DNA from: Pleurostoma richardsiae
Lineage: Eukaryota; Ascomycota; Sordariomycetes; Calosphaeriales; Pleurostomataceae
Length of the DNA stretch: 64,000 nucleotides
Direction of reading: 5' to 3'
NCBI GenBank assembly: GCA_030052745.1
Contig: JANBVO010000072.1
Location: 39,410-103,409 of the forward strand
Part shown: piece after piece, positions 1 to 11,885 of the stretch
Position numbering within the stretch: the stretch's first letter is position 1
How the letters are laid out: every line of letters starts with the position of its first letter
Notes under the pieces: generated by a model
Seen by the model: only the letters and a program-made list of their open reading frames with translations
The model's database searches: none
Told to the model about the DNA's origin: nothing
Made by a program: the position numbers and the translations under genes

Positions 1-3000
1 CAATAGCCGTCGAGTACCTGCCGAAACCCGACCAGGCTCCTGTGAGACGAGATATCCTACCCCATCAGCTGAACAAGGCGACGAGCGACTTCCATCAGTA
101 TCCCTCCTTCGACCCGTCCTCCGTCCACAATGTTCCCGGCTCCCACCTGTCGGGCCCGCGGCCTCCTCCGGGGACAACAAATGTCACAATGGCCACCACT
201 GGCCGCCAGACACAACTACAGCAATGGGGTCCGGCCAGGGAGAGCGGATATGCTGCGTCTTACAATTCTAGATACAACTCGTATGCGCCGTCCATCGGGA
301 GAAGCTCTGCTGATCAGTCGAGCATATTCTCAGGTAAAGGAGGTCCCTACAATGACTACGCGTCCGGTCGCTTATCCAAGCCAGCCCTCCCTACCAGCGC
401 CTCTTCCCAGAGCTCCTACTCTTCTCACAGGGAGTCGCACCGCCTGACCAAGTTCCCAGGAGGACAGCAGCAAGGCTCCCACGACGGCTTCTCTTTCGTG
501 AAACCCGATGACGACCGGATAATAGAACAGATGTTCTACGAGTTGATGCAGAAGCGCGGCTGGCACAACCTTCCCGACCAAGCCCGCCGCCAGATGATGG
601 CATATCCGCCCGCGAAGAAATGGACCCTTATTTACCAAGACCGGCTTACAGAATGGCAAGGCGAGCAAAAGCGAAGGACGACAGCGAAGCCCGGCCAATA
701 CTCCAATGTTGACCTCACGGCGGCCTACACCGACGAAGAGGGTAGTCCTGATTGGTATGTTAGGAAGATCATGGATAATAGCCTGGACACAAAGGGACTT
801 GGCAGTCTGGAGGTCAACTTGAGGACTCAGCAGATTGGCTGGGTGAGGCGGTTCATAGAGTGCCAGGGCCAGGTGGCTCTGACGAACGTGCTGTTGAAGA
901 TGAATCGCAAGACCGCCGTGGGCCCTGCCGCCCCCGATGGCGTGAAAGTCGAGAAGAACCTTGATCGGGAATATGACATTATCAAATGTCTCAAGGCGTT
1001 GATGAACAACAAGTACGGCGCCGACGATGCATTGGCGCACCTACAGGTCATTGTGGCCCTGGTCACATCCCTCATCTCAGCCAGGCTCAGCACGCGGAAG
1101 CTGGTCAGCGAGGTGCTGACCTTCTTGTGCCACTGGGCCGACGGTCAGGGCCACTTCAAGGTCATCGGCGCCATGGACAATGTCAAAAACCTGCAAAACG
1201 AGAATGGTCGCTTCGACGCTTGGATGCGCCTTGTGGAGGTTACTATTGACGGACGCGGAAAGATGGGCAGTCTTGTCGGCGCCAGCGACGAAGTCAGGAG
1301 CGGTGGTATCGGCATGGAGAATCTGCTCATGGAATACGCCGTCGCGACCCTTATTCTCGTCAATATGATGATCGATGCTGCTGAAAAGGACCTACAGTTG
1401 CGGATACACATCCGCGCCCAGTTCACAGCATGCGGCATCAAGCGTATCCTGACCAAGATGGAGGCGTTCCAGTATGAACTTATAGACAAGCAGATCGAGA
1501 GGTTCCGCACGAACGAGGCGATCGACTATGAGGACATGCTGGACCGAGAGAACAGTAGCATCAAGGACAATGTGGAAGGGGAAGTGAAGGACCTGAACGA
1601 TCCCGTACAGATTGTAGACGCCATCCAGACGCGGCTTCAGGGGACGAAGACCCAGGACTACTTCATTTCCGCCCTGCAACACTTGCTGCTCATTCGAGAC
1701 AATGACGGCGAAGAGCGGCTACGCATGTTCCAGCTTGTGGATTCCATGCTGAGTTACGTGGCTATGGACCGACGTTTACCAGACATGGACCTGAAGCAGA
1801 GCCTGAACTTCACTGTCCAGACTCTCCTGGACAAGCTCCACACCGACTCCGAAGCTCGCCAGGCCCTTGATGAAGCTCTCGAGGCGCGGCAGATAGCGGA
1901 TGCCGCGATGGCAGAGAGGGACGAGATGAAGGCAAGGTTGGAGCTGGGCGCGGATGGACTGGTAGCCAAGCTTCAGAAGCAAATAGATGAGCAGGCGAGG
2001 TTCATTGAGGCGCAAAGGCGGCAGGCTGAGGGTCTGAAGTCGGAACTGGAAAATATCCAAACTTTGCGTGCAAAAGAAGCTCAGCGAAATGAGCTGGAGA
2101 CTCGTGAGCTCTATCTTATGCTTCGCGACGCCCAAGATGTGGCGGCCTCAAACGCTGTTAAGGGCACCAGCAAGCTGGCTGATGAAGACCCAACCAAGAT
2201 GCAAGGCATCCTTGACCGTGAGAGGCTCATGGAACGCCTGCAGATGCAGATTGAGCGCCAAAAGACCCAGTTCAAGCTTGAAGGCAAGGTCTGGGGCGAC
2301 AGCGTTGGTCCGTCCGATCGGTTACGGGCATTGCGAGAGGAGATGGACGGCTTTGGCGATTCAGGGGCCGGCACTCCACCCCGTGATTTCACCAACAGCA
2401 TGCTCGGCAGTGTTCACCGGCAGACGCGAATCCCCCGCAAACCGGTCAACTCTCAGGGAGAAGCCGCCGAACAAACTGCCGACGAAGGCTCCGAGGACCT
2501 TGCTGAGGGCGAGGATGGCGTTGTCTACGAGAAGCCTCGCGTTGTCGAGATAAGGAGACCCGTCATGGACCCCAAGCAAGCCGCAGGTCTCTTTAGCGAG
2601 ATGAACGGCAAGGTCAAGAAGTACGATGTCAGCGATTCGGAGGAAGGCGACGGTGTCACGACAGGTCCCTCACATCCAAGCCTGGAATCGCAGTCACCCA
2701 TCACTCCGAGTGACAATGAGCCACCCAAGATCGAGATCACCGCTGAAGCCGGCGCTCCTCCGCCACCACCCCCTCCCATGCCAGGCCAACTCCCCGGTGC
2801 TCCCCCCCCGCCCCCCCCACCACCTCCTCCGATGCCAGGCCAGCTTCTAGGTGCTCCCCCGCCTCCGCCTCCGCCGCCGCCGATGCCCGGGATGTTGTCA
2901 CCCACGTCTGCAGTCGGGGGTCCTCCGCCGCCTCCTCCCCCTCCACCCATGCCTGGTGCAGGCATGTCCGGGATGCCGCCTCCGCCGCCTCCGCCAATGC

Positions 3001-4988
3001 CTGGTGCCATATCCGGCCATTTCCTGTCCCAACAGTCAACGTTTACGGCTACGCCGTCTGTCGGTCTGCCAATAGTTCGGCCTAAGAAGAAGCTCAAGGC
3101 TCTTCATTGGGACAAGGTCGATTCGCCTCTCACTACACATTGGGCGGCCCATGCTCCCTCAACCGAGGAACGCGAGGAGAAGTACATGGAGCTCAGTCGC
3201 AAGGGTATCCTAGACGAGGTCGAAAAGCTTTTCATGGCGAAGGAGGCGAAATTGATTGGCAAGAGTGGCTCCAAGAAGGACGATAAGAAGCAGATTATCT
3301 CCAACGATCTGCGGAAGGCATTCGGTATGATCCACCCTGACTTTGATCTTAAATACTCGTGCTAACGGTGCTTAGAAATTGCGCTTGCCAAATTCTCACA
3401 GTATACCGTTGATAGAGTTGTCCAAATGGTCATTCACTGCGACAAGGAAGTTCTTGATAACCCTGTTGTCATGGATTTCCTGCAAAAAGATGACCTTTGT
3501 CATGTTCCAGACACTGTTGCCAAGCTCATGGCGCCTTACAGCATAGACTGGACAGGCCCGGAAGCCAACAAAGAGACGCGCGAACAAGATCCGTCTGAAC
3601 TTACGAGGCAAGACCAGATCTACCTGCAGACAGCGTTCGAGCTCCACCATTATTGGAAGAGCAGGATGCGAGCCTTGGCACTCACCAGGAGCTTCGAGCC
3701 GGACTATGATGAGATCACAGAGAAGATGCGCCAGGTTGTCAACGTGTCCGAGTCCCTGAGAGACTCCGTGTCATTAATGAACGTGCTTGGCCTCATTCTC
3801 GACATCGGAAACTATATGAACGATGCCAATAAGCAGGCTCGGGGTTTCAAGCTCAGCTCGCTAGCTCGTCTTGGAATGGTCAAGGATGACAAGAACGAGT
3901 CGACATTGGCTGACCTCGTCGAACGCATTGTTCGCCAACAGTATCCTGAGTGGGAAGACTTTGCGGCTGATATCCAAGGCGTCATGACTGCACAGAAGAT
4001 CAATATTGAGCAGCTGCAGGCGGACGCAAAGAGGTACATCGACAACATCCGCAATGTGCAGATGTCTCTCGACTCGGGCAATCTGTCGGATCCGAAGAAG
4101 TTCCACCCGCAGGACCGCGTTAGTCAGGTGGTCCAGCGCTGCATGAAGGATGCCAGGCGCAAGGCAGAGCAAATGGAGCTGTACCTAGAGGAGATGATTC
4201 GTACATACAACGACATCATGATCTTCTACGGCGAAGATCCCCAGGATGAGAACGCGAGGCGCGACTTCTTTGCGAAGCTGGCGCTATTCATCGCGGAGTG
4301 GAAGAAGTCCCGCGAGAAGAACGTACAGCTCGAGGAGACGAGGAGGAGAAACGAGCAGAGCATGAAGAGGAAGCACGCGCAGCTCAAGGTCGCCACTGCA
4401 GCCGGTCTTGAGGGTGCGCCGGCGAGCCCTAGCAGCACCGGAGCGATGGATAGTCTGCTCGAGAAGCTACGTGCCGCGGCGCCGCAGGCAAGAGACCAGA
4501 GAGACCGCAGAAGGAGGGCTAGGCTCAAGGATAGGCACCAAGTGCGCGTCGCGTCTGGCCAGAAGATCCCTGACCTAAACGAGATCCCCGAGGTGGAGGC
4601 CGGCCTCATGAGCGCGAAGAGCACCGGCAGCGGACCCACTGACGAGGACGGCAGCGTGATGAGCCCGGACCTGCTGTCTCCCAAGGAAGCAGAGGAAGAC
4701 GACGTCGCACAGAGAGCGGCGCTGCTCCTGCAGGGCATGCGGGGAGACGGCGAGGAGGACGATGCAGAGAAGCGGGAGAGCATGCGCAAGGCGCGAAGGC
4801 AGACAGCAGAAGACGAACGGCGAGCGAGGCGGAGGAGGCGGGAGAGGGCGACGAGCACCCAGCCTCCAGGAGACGCCGTGGAGAGTCACAAGGACAAAGA
4901 GAATGAGGAGGCGAAGGAGGAGGAGGTCGCCGCTGAGACTCCAGATGTACCAACAATAACGACGGAGGAGGTGTCGACGGAGACTTGA
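1..4988 (+). CDS. sepA: Formin (SepA/Bni1 family), 5'-truncated by the window edge
   Basis: Formins nucleate and elongate unbranched actin filaments at hyphal tips and septa. The reading frame is open from base 3 with no start codon, so the N-terminus lies outside the window. An intron at 3325-3375 (GTATGA donor, GCTAAC branch, TTAG acceptor) joins the two exons in phase and restores the conserved FH2 stretch around EIALAKFSQYTVD. Visible domains in order are a GTPase-binding/FH3 region (about 500-1850), a coiled coil (about 1850-2110), an FH1 region with several polyproline runs (about 2755-3015), an FH2 domain beginning near KKLKALHWDKV (3085 to about 4300), and a C-terminal LLEKL motif followed by basic residues (about 4443-4530). 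That last element matches a diaphanous autoregulatory domain and implies Rho-type autoinhibition. The tail is rich in Lys and Glu. Family assignment is very secure; the symbol follows Aspergillus usage. Confidence 0.95.
3325..3375 (+). other. Intron in the formin FH2 domain
   Basis: This 51-bp intron has a GTATGA donor, a GCTAAC branch site starting at 3361 and a CTTAG acceptor. Reading through it gives a stop at once. Splicing joins a split Glu codon and restores conserved FH2 sequence on both sides. Confidence 0.93.
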
Positions 4989-5117
4989 AAGTCCTATTAG
5001 CCTGTCTAAAGAGCGAAAGCGAGTGAAACACGCCGTGGCGGGAGAGGAGGGGCTGGGATTGTTACAACATCGCGTCGAAGCAGCCACAATGAGCATTTAA
5101 AGCGGTTACCTAATGTC

Positions 5118-5141
5118 TACTACTACTACTACTACTACTAC
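5118..5141. repeat. (TAC)8 microsatellite
   Basis: Eight perfect TAC units lie about 130 bp after the formin stop codon, probably in its 3' UTR or just beyond. Confidence 0.9.
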
Positions 5142-6144
5142 TCCTTGGCAAGCGAGCATTGCCTGTTTTAGGATCGAGGGAAGTCGACTCCGGCCAGCGA
5201 CGACCGAGCAAGCGAGCAAGGTCAAAGTCAACCAGCACTGATGCATTCTCATATTTTTCTCTTGGAATATCTATACATGGCATCTAGAAGGCGCGTGGAG
5301 CGGCTGGTTGTACCCCGGGCATACTTTATGTCTGTATGTGTTGCGTCTGGTCCTCGGGCGAGATAGCAGGTCCATTTTCGGCTGGGACGGACCAACACAG
5401 ACAACACAACACTTCGTTGGACTTTCCTGTGGCGGGCTTCGCTTCTTGACGGCCCTCCCGGGGAAGGAGATGGGGGGAACACGGTTGGACTATATATCAT
5501 AGGGCTTTTGTAGTTATATCTAAATTGATATGCTTCACTTCATGCGGGATGGCATCCTTTAGGGATGGACAATGTAGTGAGGTTTGTCCTCTTTCTTCCG
5601 ATATGAAGTCATAGGACATCATCAAGATCTAAGAACATGGGAATTTCTCCGCCCTGGAGCCTCGCCTGGACGTGATACCCGCTTCGACCATCGGCAAGGG
5701 GCCCGCTGCTGAGGTAAAGCGCCTCACGAGAACCGACGAGCCGCCAATATATTTCGTGGTGTCCAACATGATGACGTGAGACGCCTCAGAGCGATCCTCG
5801 ACTTGCGATTATTGTGAACTAGACAGTTTTACCTCTTCCGGTATATTTACATGCAGAAAGGGGAGAGGATGTTGAACTCAAAAGAGCTCCTTTGTTGTTC
5901 ATCGCTACTCGCGTCGACTGCTGAGGACAAAGAGACATATTCTTCATACATCTTTATGGAACCTCCTCTTCTCCCGTTGCGGATGGGATGCAGAGGATTA
6001 CGACTTGTTCCTTCCAGTCCTTGATTGCCAGACACCCAGCGTCCCAGATACGTGAGAAGCTAGCATTATCATCGTCCCGCGCATTGCCGACCTACGAACG
6101 TAGTACCAATCTAGCAGTTTGGGAACATCCCTCAGCGATCTGGG

Positions 6145-6372
6145 ATGGGCAAATCAACGAAGCCGAGGGCATCGCGCGGGGAGCCTGCTCTATTTCCGGC
6201 GAGGTTCAGGAAAGTGGTAATTGTCCTGCTGGCGGCGCTAGGGGCTTGGTGGTGGGTTCGGCCGTGGAGGAGGCTGCTGCGGGAAAGGTTGGCTGCGATG
6301 TCGAGGACGAGATTTATGCAGGATCTGAGGGACGGGTTTCTGCTGGTGTTCGATCCTTATATTCTCAGATGA
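6145..6372 (+). CDS. Possible small single-pass membrane protein (hypothetical)
   Basis: An ATG-initiated frame of 75 codons encodes a basic N-terminus of about 22 residues, one hydrophobic stretch (around VVIVLLAALGAWWWV) flanked by Arg, and an Arg-rich C-terminal half ending in FDPYILR. This is the positive-inside pattern of a single-pass membrane protein. I recognise no family. It sits alone in a 2 kb spacer and overlaps a longer frame (5988-6428) in another phase. It may be a chance frame; the only support is its composition. Confidence 0.28.
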   Translation: MGKSTKPRASRGEPALFPARFRKVVIVLLAALGAWWWVRPWRRLLRERLAAMSRTRFMQDLRDGFLLVFDPYILR

Positions 6373-7078
6373 CGAGGCCGTTGGACATCTTCATCCTGAA
6401 AGCTAACTGGATCATCGAAGAGCCCTGACGGAGACACATCGAGTCTGTTGAATTGTATGAATCAACAAGCTCGGGTCCCGGACATATAGAAGATCTAATC
6501 CGCAGCACTGTGGCTTCCTATAACTATCTCCTACATCTACGACCTACACAGAAGCCTTCTCTCTCTCTAATACAACTAATACAACACATACCTAACCGAC
6601 ACTCGTATCCTCCTTCCAACAGAGTCTCCCACGTCAGCGAGATTTCGTATTTAATAGACATAGGATGAAGTCCTATTTGAGTCCACCTCCGCCTGGTCCC
6701 CCATCTGCCGCTTTGGTCTCCCCCACCAGCTACGTTCTGTGTTCCTCATGGATCTGGAGGGCACGTCACATCCCGAGATGCGTCATGCCAATCGCTTCAC
6801 GTCCTCACATTTAGCCGCGGGCATTCCCCCCACCGGCAACCACAGCTCTGGTTGACGGCTCCTTATTATCCGTCTGCATTGGAAAGCCCCGCCATGGACG
6901 GAAGAGCCCTGATAGGAGCCCGTGTCGATGCGAGGGAGCGGGATAATATCGAGCGAGCCGCGTTCCGTACATATCGAGTTGCCGAATCCATTGGGTTGTC
7001 TTTATACCCCGGGTCCGTGGGAGCTGGCATCTGCTTGTCTTCGTTCTTTCTCTCCTCCTGCTTTCTGTCTCAAGCACA

Positions 7079-9368
7079 ATGGAGCCCAAGACCGGCATGG
7101 TGCTCGGCTACGACGCGGTCCATCCGTTCTCCAAAGTGAAGCTGACGGACAAGGCCTCCGTGCAGGAGCTCCTGCGGACTCTCCTTGATCCGCTCGAGCC
7201 TTTCTTCTCACCCACCAAGGCCCGGATACGATGTCCCGGCGCGACAGCCGTGCGGTTCGACCAAACTGCCTCTGAAGTGGAGGGGATCTGCCGTCCACTC
7301 TGGGGCTTGGCGTGCCTCCTCGCGGGAGGAGGCGACTACCATGGCAAGGACTGGTGGATCGAAGGCATCAAGTCCGGGACAGATCCAGAAAACCCCGAGT
7401 ACTGGGGGTTCCCGCGGGACAATGATCAGAGGATGGTTGAGATGTGTCCTCTCGGTATGATACCTGCTTAGAGGGTATAAGGCGACCTTTTAGCTGACCC
7501 GACTTCCTCAGGCTTTGCGTTGGCCGTGGCCCCTGTTTTCTGGGACTCCATGTCGGGGAGAGAGCGGGCCAATGTCGAAGCCTGGCTTGGCAATTCTATC
7601 AATGAGAAGAAGTATGACACTCTGGAGTCGAGAACAGGGATGAATCGCGTGCTAACTGTATCTTCAGTATGCCGAATACCAACTGGCTGTGGTTCAGAGT
7701 GTTCGCCAACCTTGGCTTGAAAAATAACGGCGGCAAGTTCTCCCAGGAGCGCCTGGACAGTGACATTGAGCATCTGAACACGTTCTACCGCGGAGGCGGC
7801 TGGTCTAACGACGGGCCGGAAGGCATCCATCGTGAGCGAGTCCCTTTTATCCCGTGCTGGACACGGCTCTGTAGCCACGAGTCTCTGACTTCTTGTAAGA
7901 GATGGACTACTACTCCTCCAGCTTCGCAATACAGTTCTTGCAGCTCCTCTACGCCAAGCTGGCAGGAGAGGACGAGCCAGCGCGTGCCGCGGAGTTCAAA
8001 AAGCGAGCCCAGATGATTGCCCTTGACCTCGTCCACTACTACGACAGGGAAGGACGATCAATTCCCTTTGGCCGTAGCGTAGGCTATCGCTTCGCCATGG
8101 TGTCGTTCTGGGGTGCCCTGGCGTACGCTGATGTCGAGCTTCCGGCGCCCCTGACGTGGGGCATGGTCAAGGGCATTGTGCTTCGTCACCTGAGGTGGTG
8201 GCAGACGCAGCACAACATCTGGAGTCCCGCTGGGACGCTCACCATCGGATATTCGTACCCGAACATGTACATGGCGGAGAATTACAACAGTCCTGGAAGT
8301 CCGGTACGTTGCAAGTTCTTAAGAATTTAGATACGATCTGACTTTTTCCCTCACAGTACTGGGCATGTCTCGCCTTCATCTGCCTGGCCATCCCTGAGGA
8401 CCACCCCTTCTGGACGTCAGAGGAGGAGTCTCCTTGGGATCATATCCCCAAGGTCAAGGCGTTGCCACAGCCAGGACATATAACGAGGTGCTCATTTCCT
8501 CTACTGGACTATGTCTCTCACCTTCACGATGCTGAACTTTAATAGCTACCTCGGCGGCCACTGCATGCTCCTCTCCTCCGGCCAAGCCTGCAGCTACCCC
8601 ATGAAGGGCACCCACGCCAAGTACGGCTGCTTCGCCTACAGCAGCGCCTACGCCTACTCCGTCCCGCCCGGCCTCTTCACCCTGGAGCAGTACGCCCTCG
8701 CCTCGCAGCTCGGCCTCTCCGACGACGGCGGCGAGTACTGGAAGACGCGGCGCCTGTGCGAGCGCGCCGGCATCGAGGACCGCGGCGGCGCCGGGCCCGT
8801 GCTCGTGTCCGTGTGGCGGCCCTTCCCGGACGTGAAGGTCACGACGTATCTGGTCCCGCCGGACGGGTCCGCGCCCAACTGGCACCTGCGGGCGCACCGC
8901 GTCGAGGCGGGCCGCGGGGTCATGACGGCGGACGGGTCGTTCGCGATCCGCAACGAGCGGTCGCCCGACGGGCGGTACCTCGACCTGTACGATCCGGCAA
9001 AGTGCGAGGGGACGCGCCCGCGCATCATCGGCAACTACGACGTCGGCACGCCGGAGGGGTGGGCGGCGGGGCGGGAGGGCGCGTTCGCGGTGTCGGCGGG
9101 AGCGGTGGGGATCCGGGCGCTGGAAGGGGAGGCGGCAGGGAGGAGGGCGATGCTGGTGAATGCGGACCCGAACTCGAACTTGGTGGAGAGCAGGTCGGTG
9201 ATCCCGACGCTGCAGCATACGATCAAGAAGGGAGAGACGGTGTGGTATGTCTCGGGGATATATGCTAAGCCGTCTGGGGAGAGTGTCCCGAAGGAGACGT
9301 ATCTGGATGGGTGGGAGAAGCCGCCGGTGATCCCCGGGTGGCTGGAGGCGGAGATGGGAAGCTTGTAG
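7079..9368 (+). CDS. DUF2264 domain protein
   Basis: This is a six-exon model: 7079-7454, 7512-7611, 7668-7831, 7900-8303, 8357-8487 and 8546-9368. It gives 665 residues, and every junction has GT-AG ends and keeps phase. The protein resembles the DUF2264 family of fungi and bacteria, which has an all-helical N-terminal part rich in Trp, Tyr and Gly. Recognisable stretches include [45 protein letters not shown] and [10 protein letters not shown]. The length fits the family. No biochemical role is established to my knowledge; an (alpha/alpha)6-barrel carbohydrate-active fold has been suspected for such proteins, which is inference here. The last exon is markedly GC-rich. The fifth intron (8488-8545) is the least certain boundary. 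Confidence 0.85.
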
Positions 9369-9619
9369 GAGGGATAAGACAGGAGAGTGGCATCTTATAG
9401 ATGAATTTCTTTATCCTATTCCCAAGTGGCGCATTCTCTCTGCGTCGGGTAGAAGGGCCGCCGCTACATTCAAGTGCTCTTGTAGCCCCCTTTTTGTATC
9501 CCCTATTCCACTGATCGATCGACAATCATTCTTTTTGCAAACATGCTGAAGAATTATTAGCACTTTTCCTTGATACCGAGACCTCAAGTTGATATGAGTC
9601 CTGATTGCAATTCCTCTCC

Positions 9620-11026
9620 TTATGCCGCGAAAGAGTTGATAAAAGCAGCCAACTTCTCAGCCCCCTCCAGAGGGATCGAGTTGTAGTTGCTAGCACGAAT
9701 ACCACCCACGCTCCTATGTCCCTTCAGACCTGTCAAGCCCTGATCTGTTGCCTGCTTCAAGAAGGCCTTCTCGGCCTCGTCGACATTGCCACCCTATTGA
9801 CAGTGTCAGATGCATCCCCGGATGCTCGAGAGGACTGCACGTACCTTGGTCACCCGGAAGCAGATGTTCATCCTTGAGCGGACCGTCTTGTCGGGCACGA
9901 TCCTGTAGACATCAGGGTGCGCCTCCAACGCAGCATAGATGATCTGTGCCTTCTTGTTGGCGAGAGCCTCCTGGCCGTCCACTTTGTCGGGGAACGTCGC
10001 CAGGAGCTTCTTGAGCACCTGGCCGGCGATGTATACACTGAGTGGCTGTCAGCGCCTGATACCCGTCACTCATCTCTTACTCGATAGAGGTGCTTAGACT
10101 TACTCAAAGATGCTGAGGGTGTTATATAAGCTGTTGTTTTTTGCTATGGTCTCATACGAGAAGATAATGGGAGGGATGGGAAGGCCGAGCTTCCTCATTA
10201 GCGCCGGCGACGGCTGGATCGTCGTGGGCGGTAGGAAACTCTTCTTGATGACCACGACGGTGATTCCGGTAGAACCGAGATTCTTCTGGGCACCGAAGAA
10301 GAAAGCCGAGTAGTTCTTCACCGGCACCCTCCTGGACAGGATGTTGGACGACATATCCGCCACAACGATCGGCCCGCTCCCGTCCGCCTTGGGCGCTAGC
10401 ACCGTCGGGAAGCCGGGGAACTCGACGCCGTCGACCGTCTCGTTCTCGCAGAGATACACCATCGCCGCGTCCTCGGACAGCTTCCACGTGCTCTCGTCGG
10501 GGATCTTGCCGAACTTGCCGCCGTTGGCCTCCCGCGCGTCCGCCACGAGGTTCACGCGCTCGGGCCCCAGGAGCCGCTGCGCCTCCTGGTACGCCTTGAG
10601 CGACCAGCTGCCGGTGACGACGTAGTCGACCTTGAGCCGCTCGTCCACGGCCTTCTGCAGCTCGCGCGCCAGCATGGCGCCGTCGGCGTCCGCCTCCGCG
10701 ACGCCGCTGGCCGCGAGGATGGCGGCCTTCTGGCGGGCGACCCAGGCGCCGACCATGTTGTAGACGGTGGCGGAGAACTCGCCGGTGCCGCCGCCCTGCA
10801 TGAAGAGCACGTCGTAGTCGGCGGCGGGCACGTCCAGGTAGGTGGCCAGGTCGGCCTTGGCGGCGGCGAGGATGTCGGCGGCGATCTGCGAGCGGTGCGA
10901 GTGCTCGGCGACGCCCAGGCCGGTGTGGTCGTAGTCGACGAGGGCCTGCGCGGCCCTCTCGAGGACGTCGGTGGCGAGCAGCGCAGGGCCGGCACCGAAG
11001 TAGGTGATGTCGGAGCGGGCGGGCAT
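9620..11026 (-). CDS. SER1: Phosphoserine aminotransferase
   Basis: This PLP enzyme converts 3-phosphohydroxypyruvate and glutamate to phosphoserine and 2-oxoglutarate, the second step of serine synthesis. On the minus strand the exons are 11026-10104, 10037-9845 and 9793-9620, giving 429 residues, the usual fungal length. Both introns (10038-10103 and 9794-9844) have GT-AG ends and preserve phase. Family features are the N-terminal FGAGPALL, the [12 protein letters not shown] phosphate-binding loop, and [13 protein letters not shown] with the PLP-binding Lys at about residue 248. The C-terminus carries [10 protein letters not shown] and a [14 protein letters not shown] motif. A TGAGTCA site lies about 125 bp upstream of the start, consistent with general amino-acid control. 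It is divergent from the SDR-like gene at 11886. Confidence 0.95.
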
Positions 11027-11885
11027 CTTGCTGTTCTCGGTCTTGCAGCGGAGGTGAAGGAGGCTGCAGCTCTGGGAGGAGTGCCGGGAGTTGCAGATGC
11101 GTGTCTGTGAGCCTCTTACCTCTTATATGAGCCTCTCACATGAGATACTGAGTCAATCTTGAAAATTGTCGGCCGTTTTTGCCGGTCTCGGATCTAAGGG
11201 TCGCACGACGCACGCCAATGACAGCGACGTGAGTCATGCTTTCCCCAGATTCTGGCGCAACCCGCTGCGCTAAAAGGCTGTCTTGTCTGTCTTGTCGTGG
11301 GGTTTGGTATCTTGAGTGCCGTTCGGTACCTGCTTTTGCTGCTGCTGTTACTGCGAAGGGTGCGTTCTGTCTATGGTCTTGGCTATCTAGCAAATCTCCT
11401 TGTGGGAGGCCGTTTGGCCTCACCGGTATCTCTTTCTCCTATCCGAATGATGTATATACAGCACTTACGGATAGCTATCATGAAATCTTGAAGCCTCTCC
11501 GCGAAAATATCACGAGAGACCCCTTTTGATAGTTGAGGCTGTCAATTCCAATTCTTGCCAGTTCAGCGTCGCTGCATAATGACCGTAATAGGCTTCCAAT
11601 TAGCCGTATGGGCGGCGTTCATGACGGACGCAATTGTTGGCGCCGAACATTAGGGCTGAATTACTCACCCGTGAAGAGACCCAGAGCGGTCCAGAACACA
11701 CTGAACTTTCAGCGCTTCAAACAGTTTCACAACCCCGCTCTCAGATGCCTGATTGACGTCGGTGCTTCTCAACAAGAGTGCGCGACATCAAACATTGGAC
11801 ACCTTATCTCGAGAGCCAGATGCCATTGTCCCTGTTATGTAGAATTTGCGCCTCGTCATGATATCTCGAAATAGCAGAGACAAGC
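11027..11885. promoter_or_regulatory. Divergent promoter region of SER1 and the SDR-like gene
   Basis: This 859-bp spacer separates two head-to-head genes. Apart from the TGAGTCA site near the SER1 side, I see no RNA gene or repeat. Short open frames here look like chance. Confidence 0.55.
11149..11155. promoter_or_regulatory. Gcn4/Cpc1-type site (TGAGTCA) upstream of SER1
   Basis: A perfect TGASTCA heptamer lies 123-129 bp upstream of the phosphoserine aminotransferase start codon. This is the binding site of Gcn4/CPC1 bZIP activators, which induce amino-acid biosynthesis genes under starvation. The placement and target pathway fit. Binding is inferred, and a 7-mer can occur by chance. Confidence 0.55.

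Larger units (their letters stand above)
4989..7078. other. Intergenic spacer between the formin and the DUF2264 gene
   Basis: This 2.1 kb stretch carries the formin 3' UTR, a TAC microsatellite and a small candidate reading frame at 6145-6372, noted separately. Other short open frames lack domain-like composition or consistent splice context. I see no tRNA or repeat element. Confidence 0.6.

Noticed and set aside
2525-3097. Minus-strand 190-codon frame with long polyglycine runs
   Set aside because: It is the antisense of the formin polyproline FH1 region, a composition artefact.
3325-3365. Formin ending at the stop at 3363-3365
   Set aside because: That stop lies in an intron; splicing continues the FH2 domain in phase.
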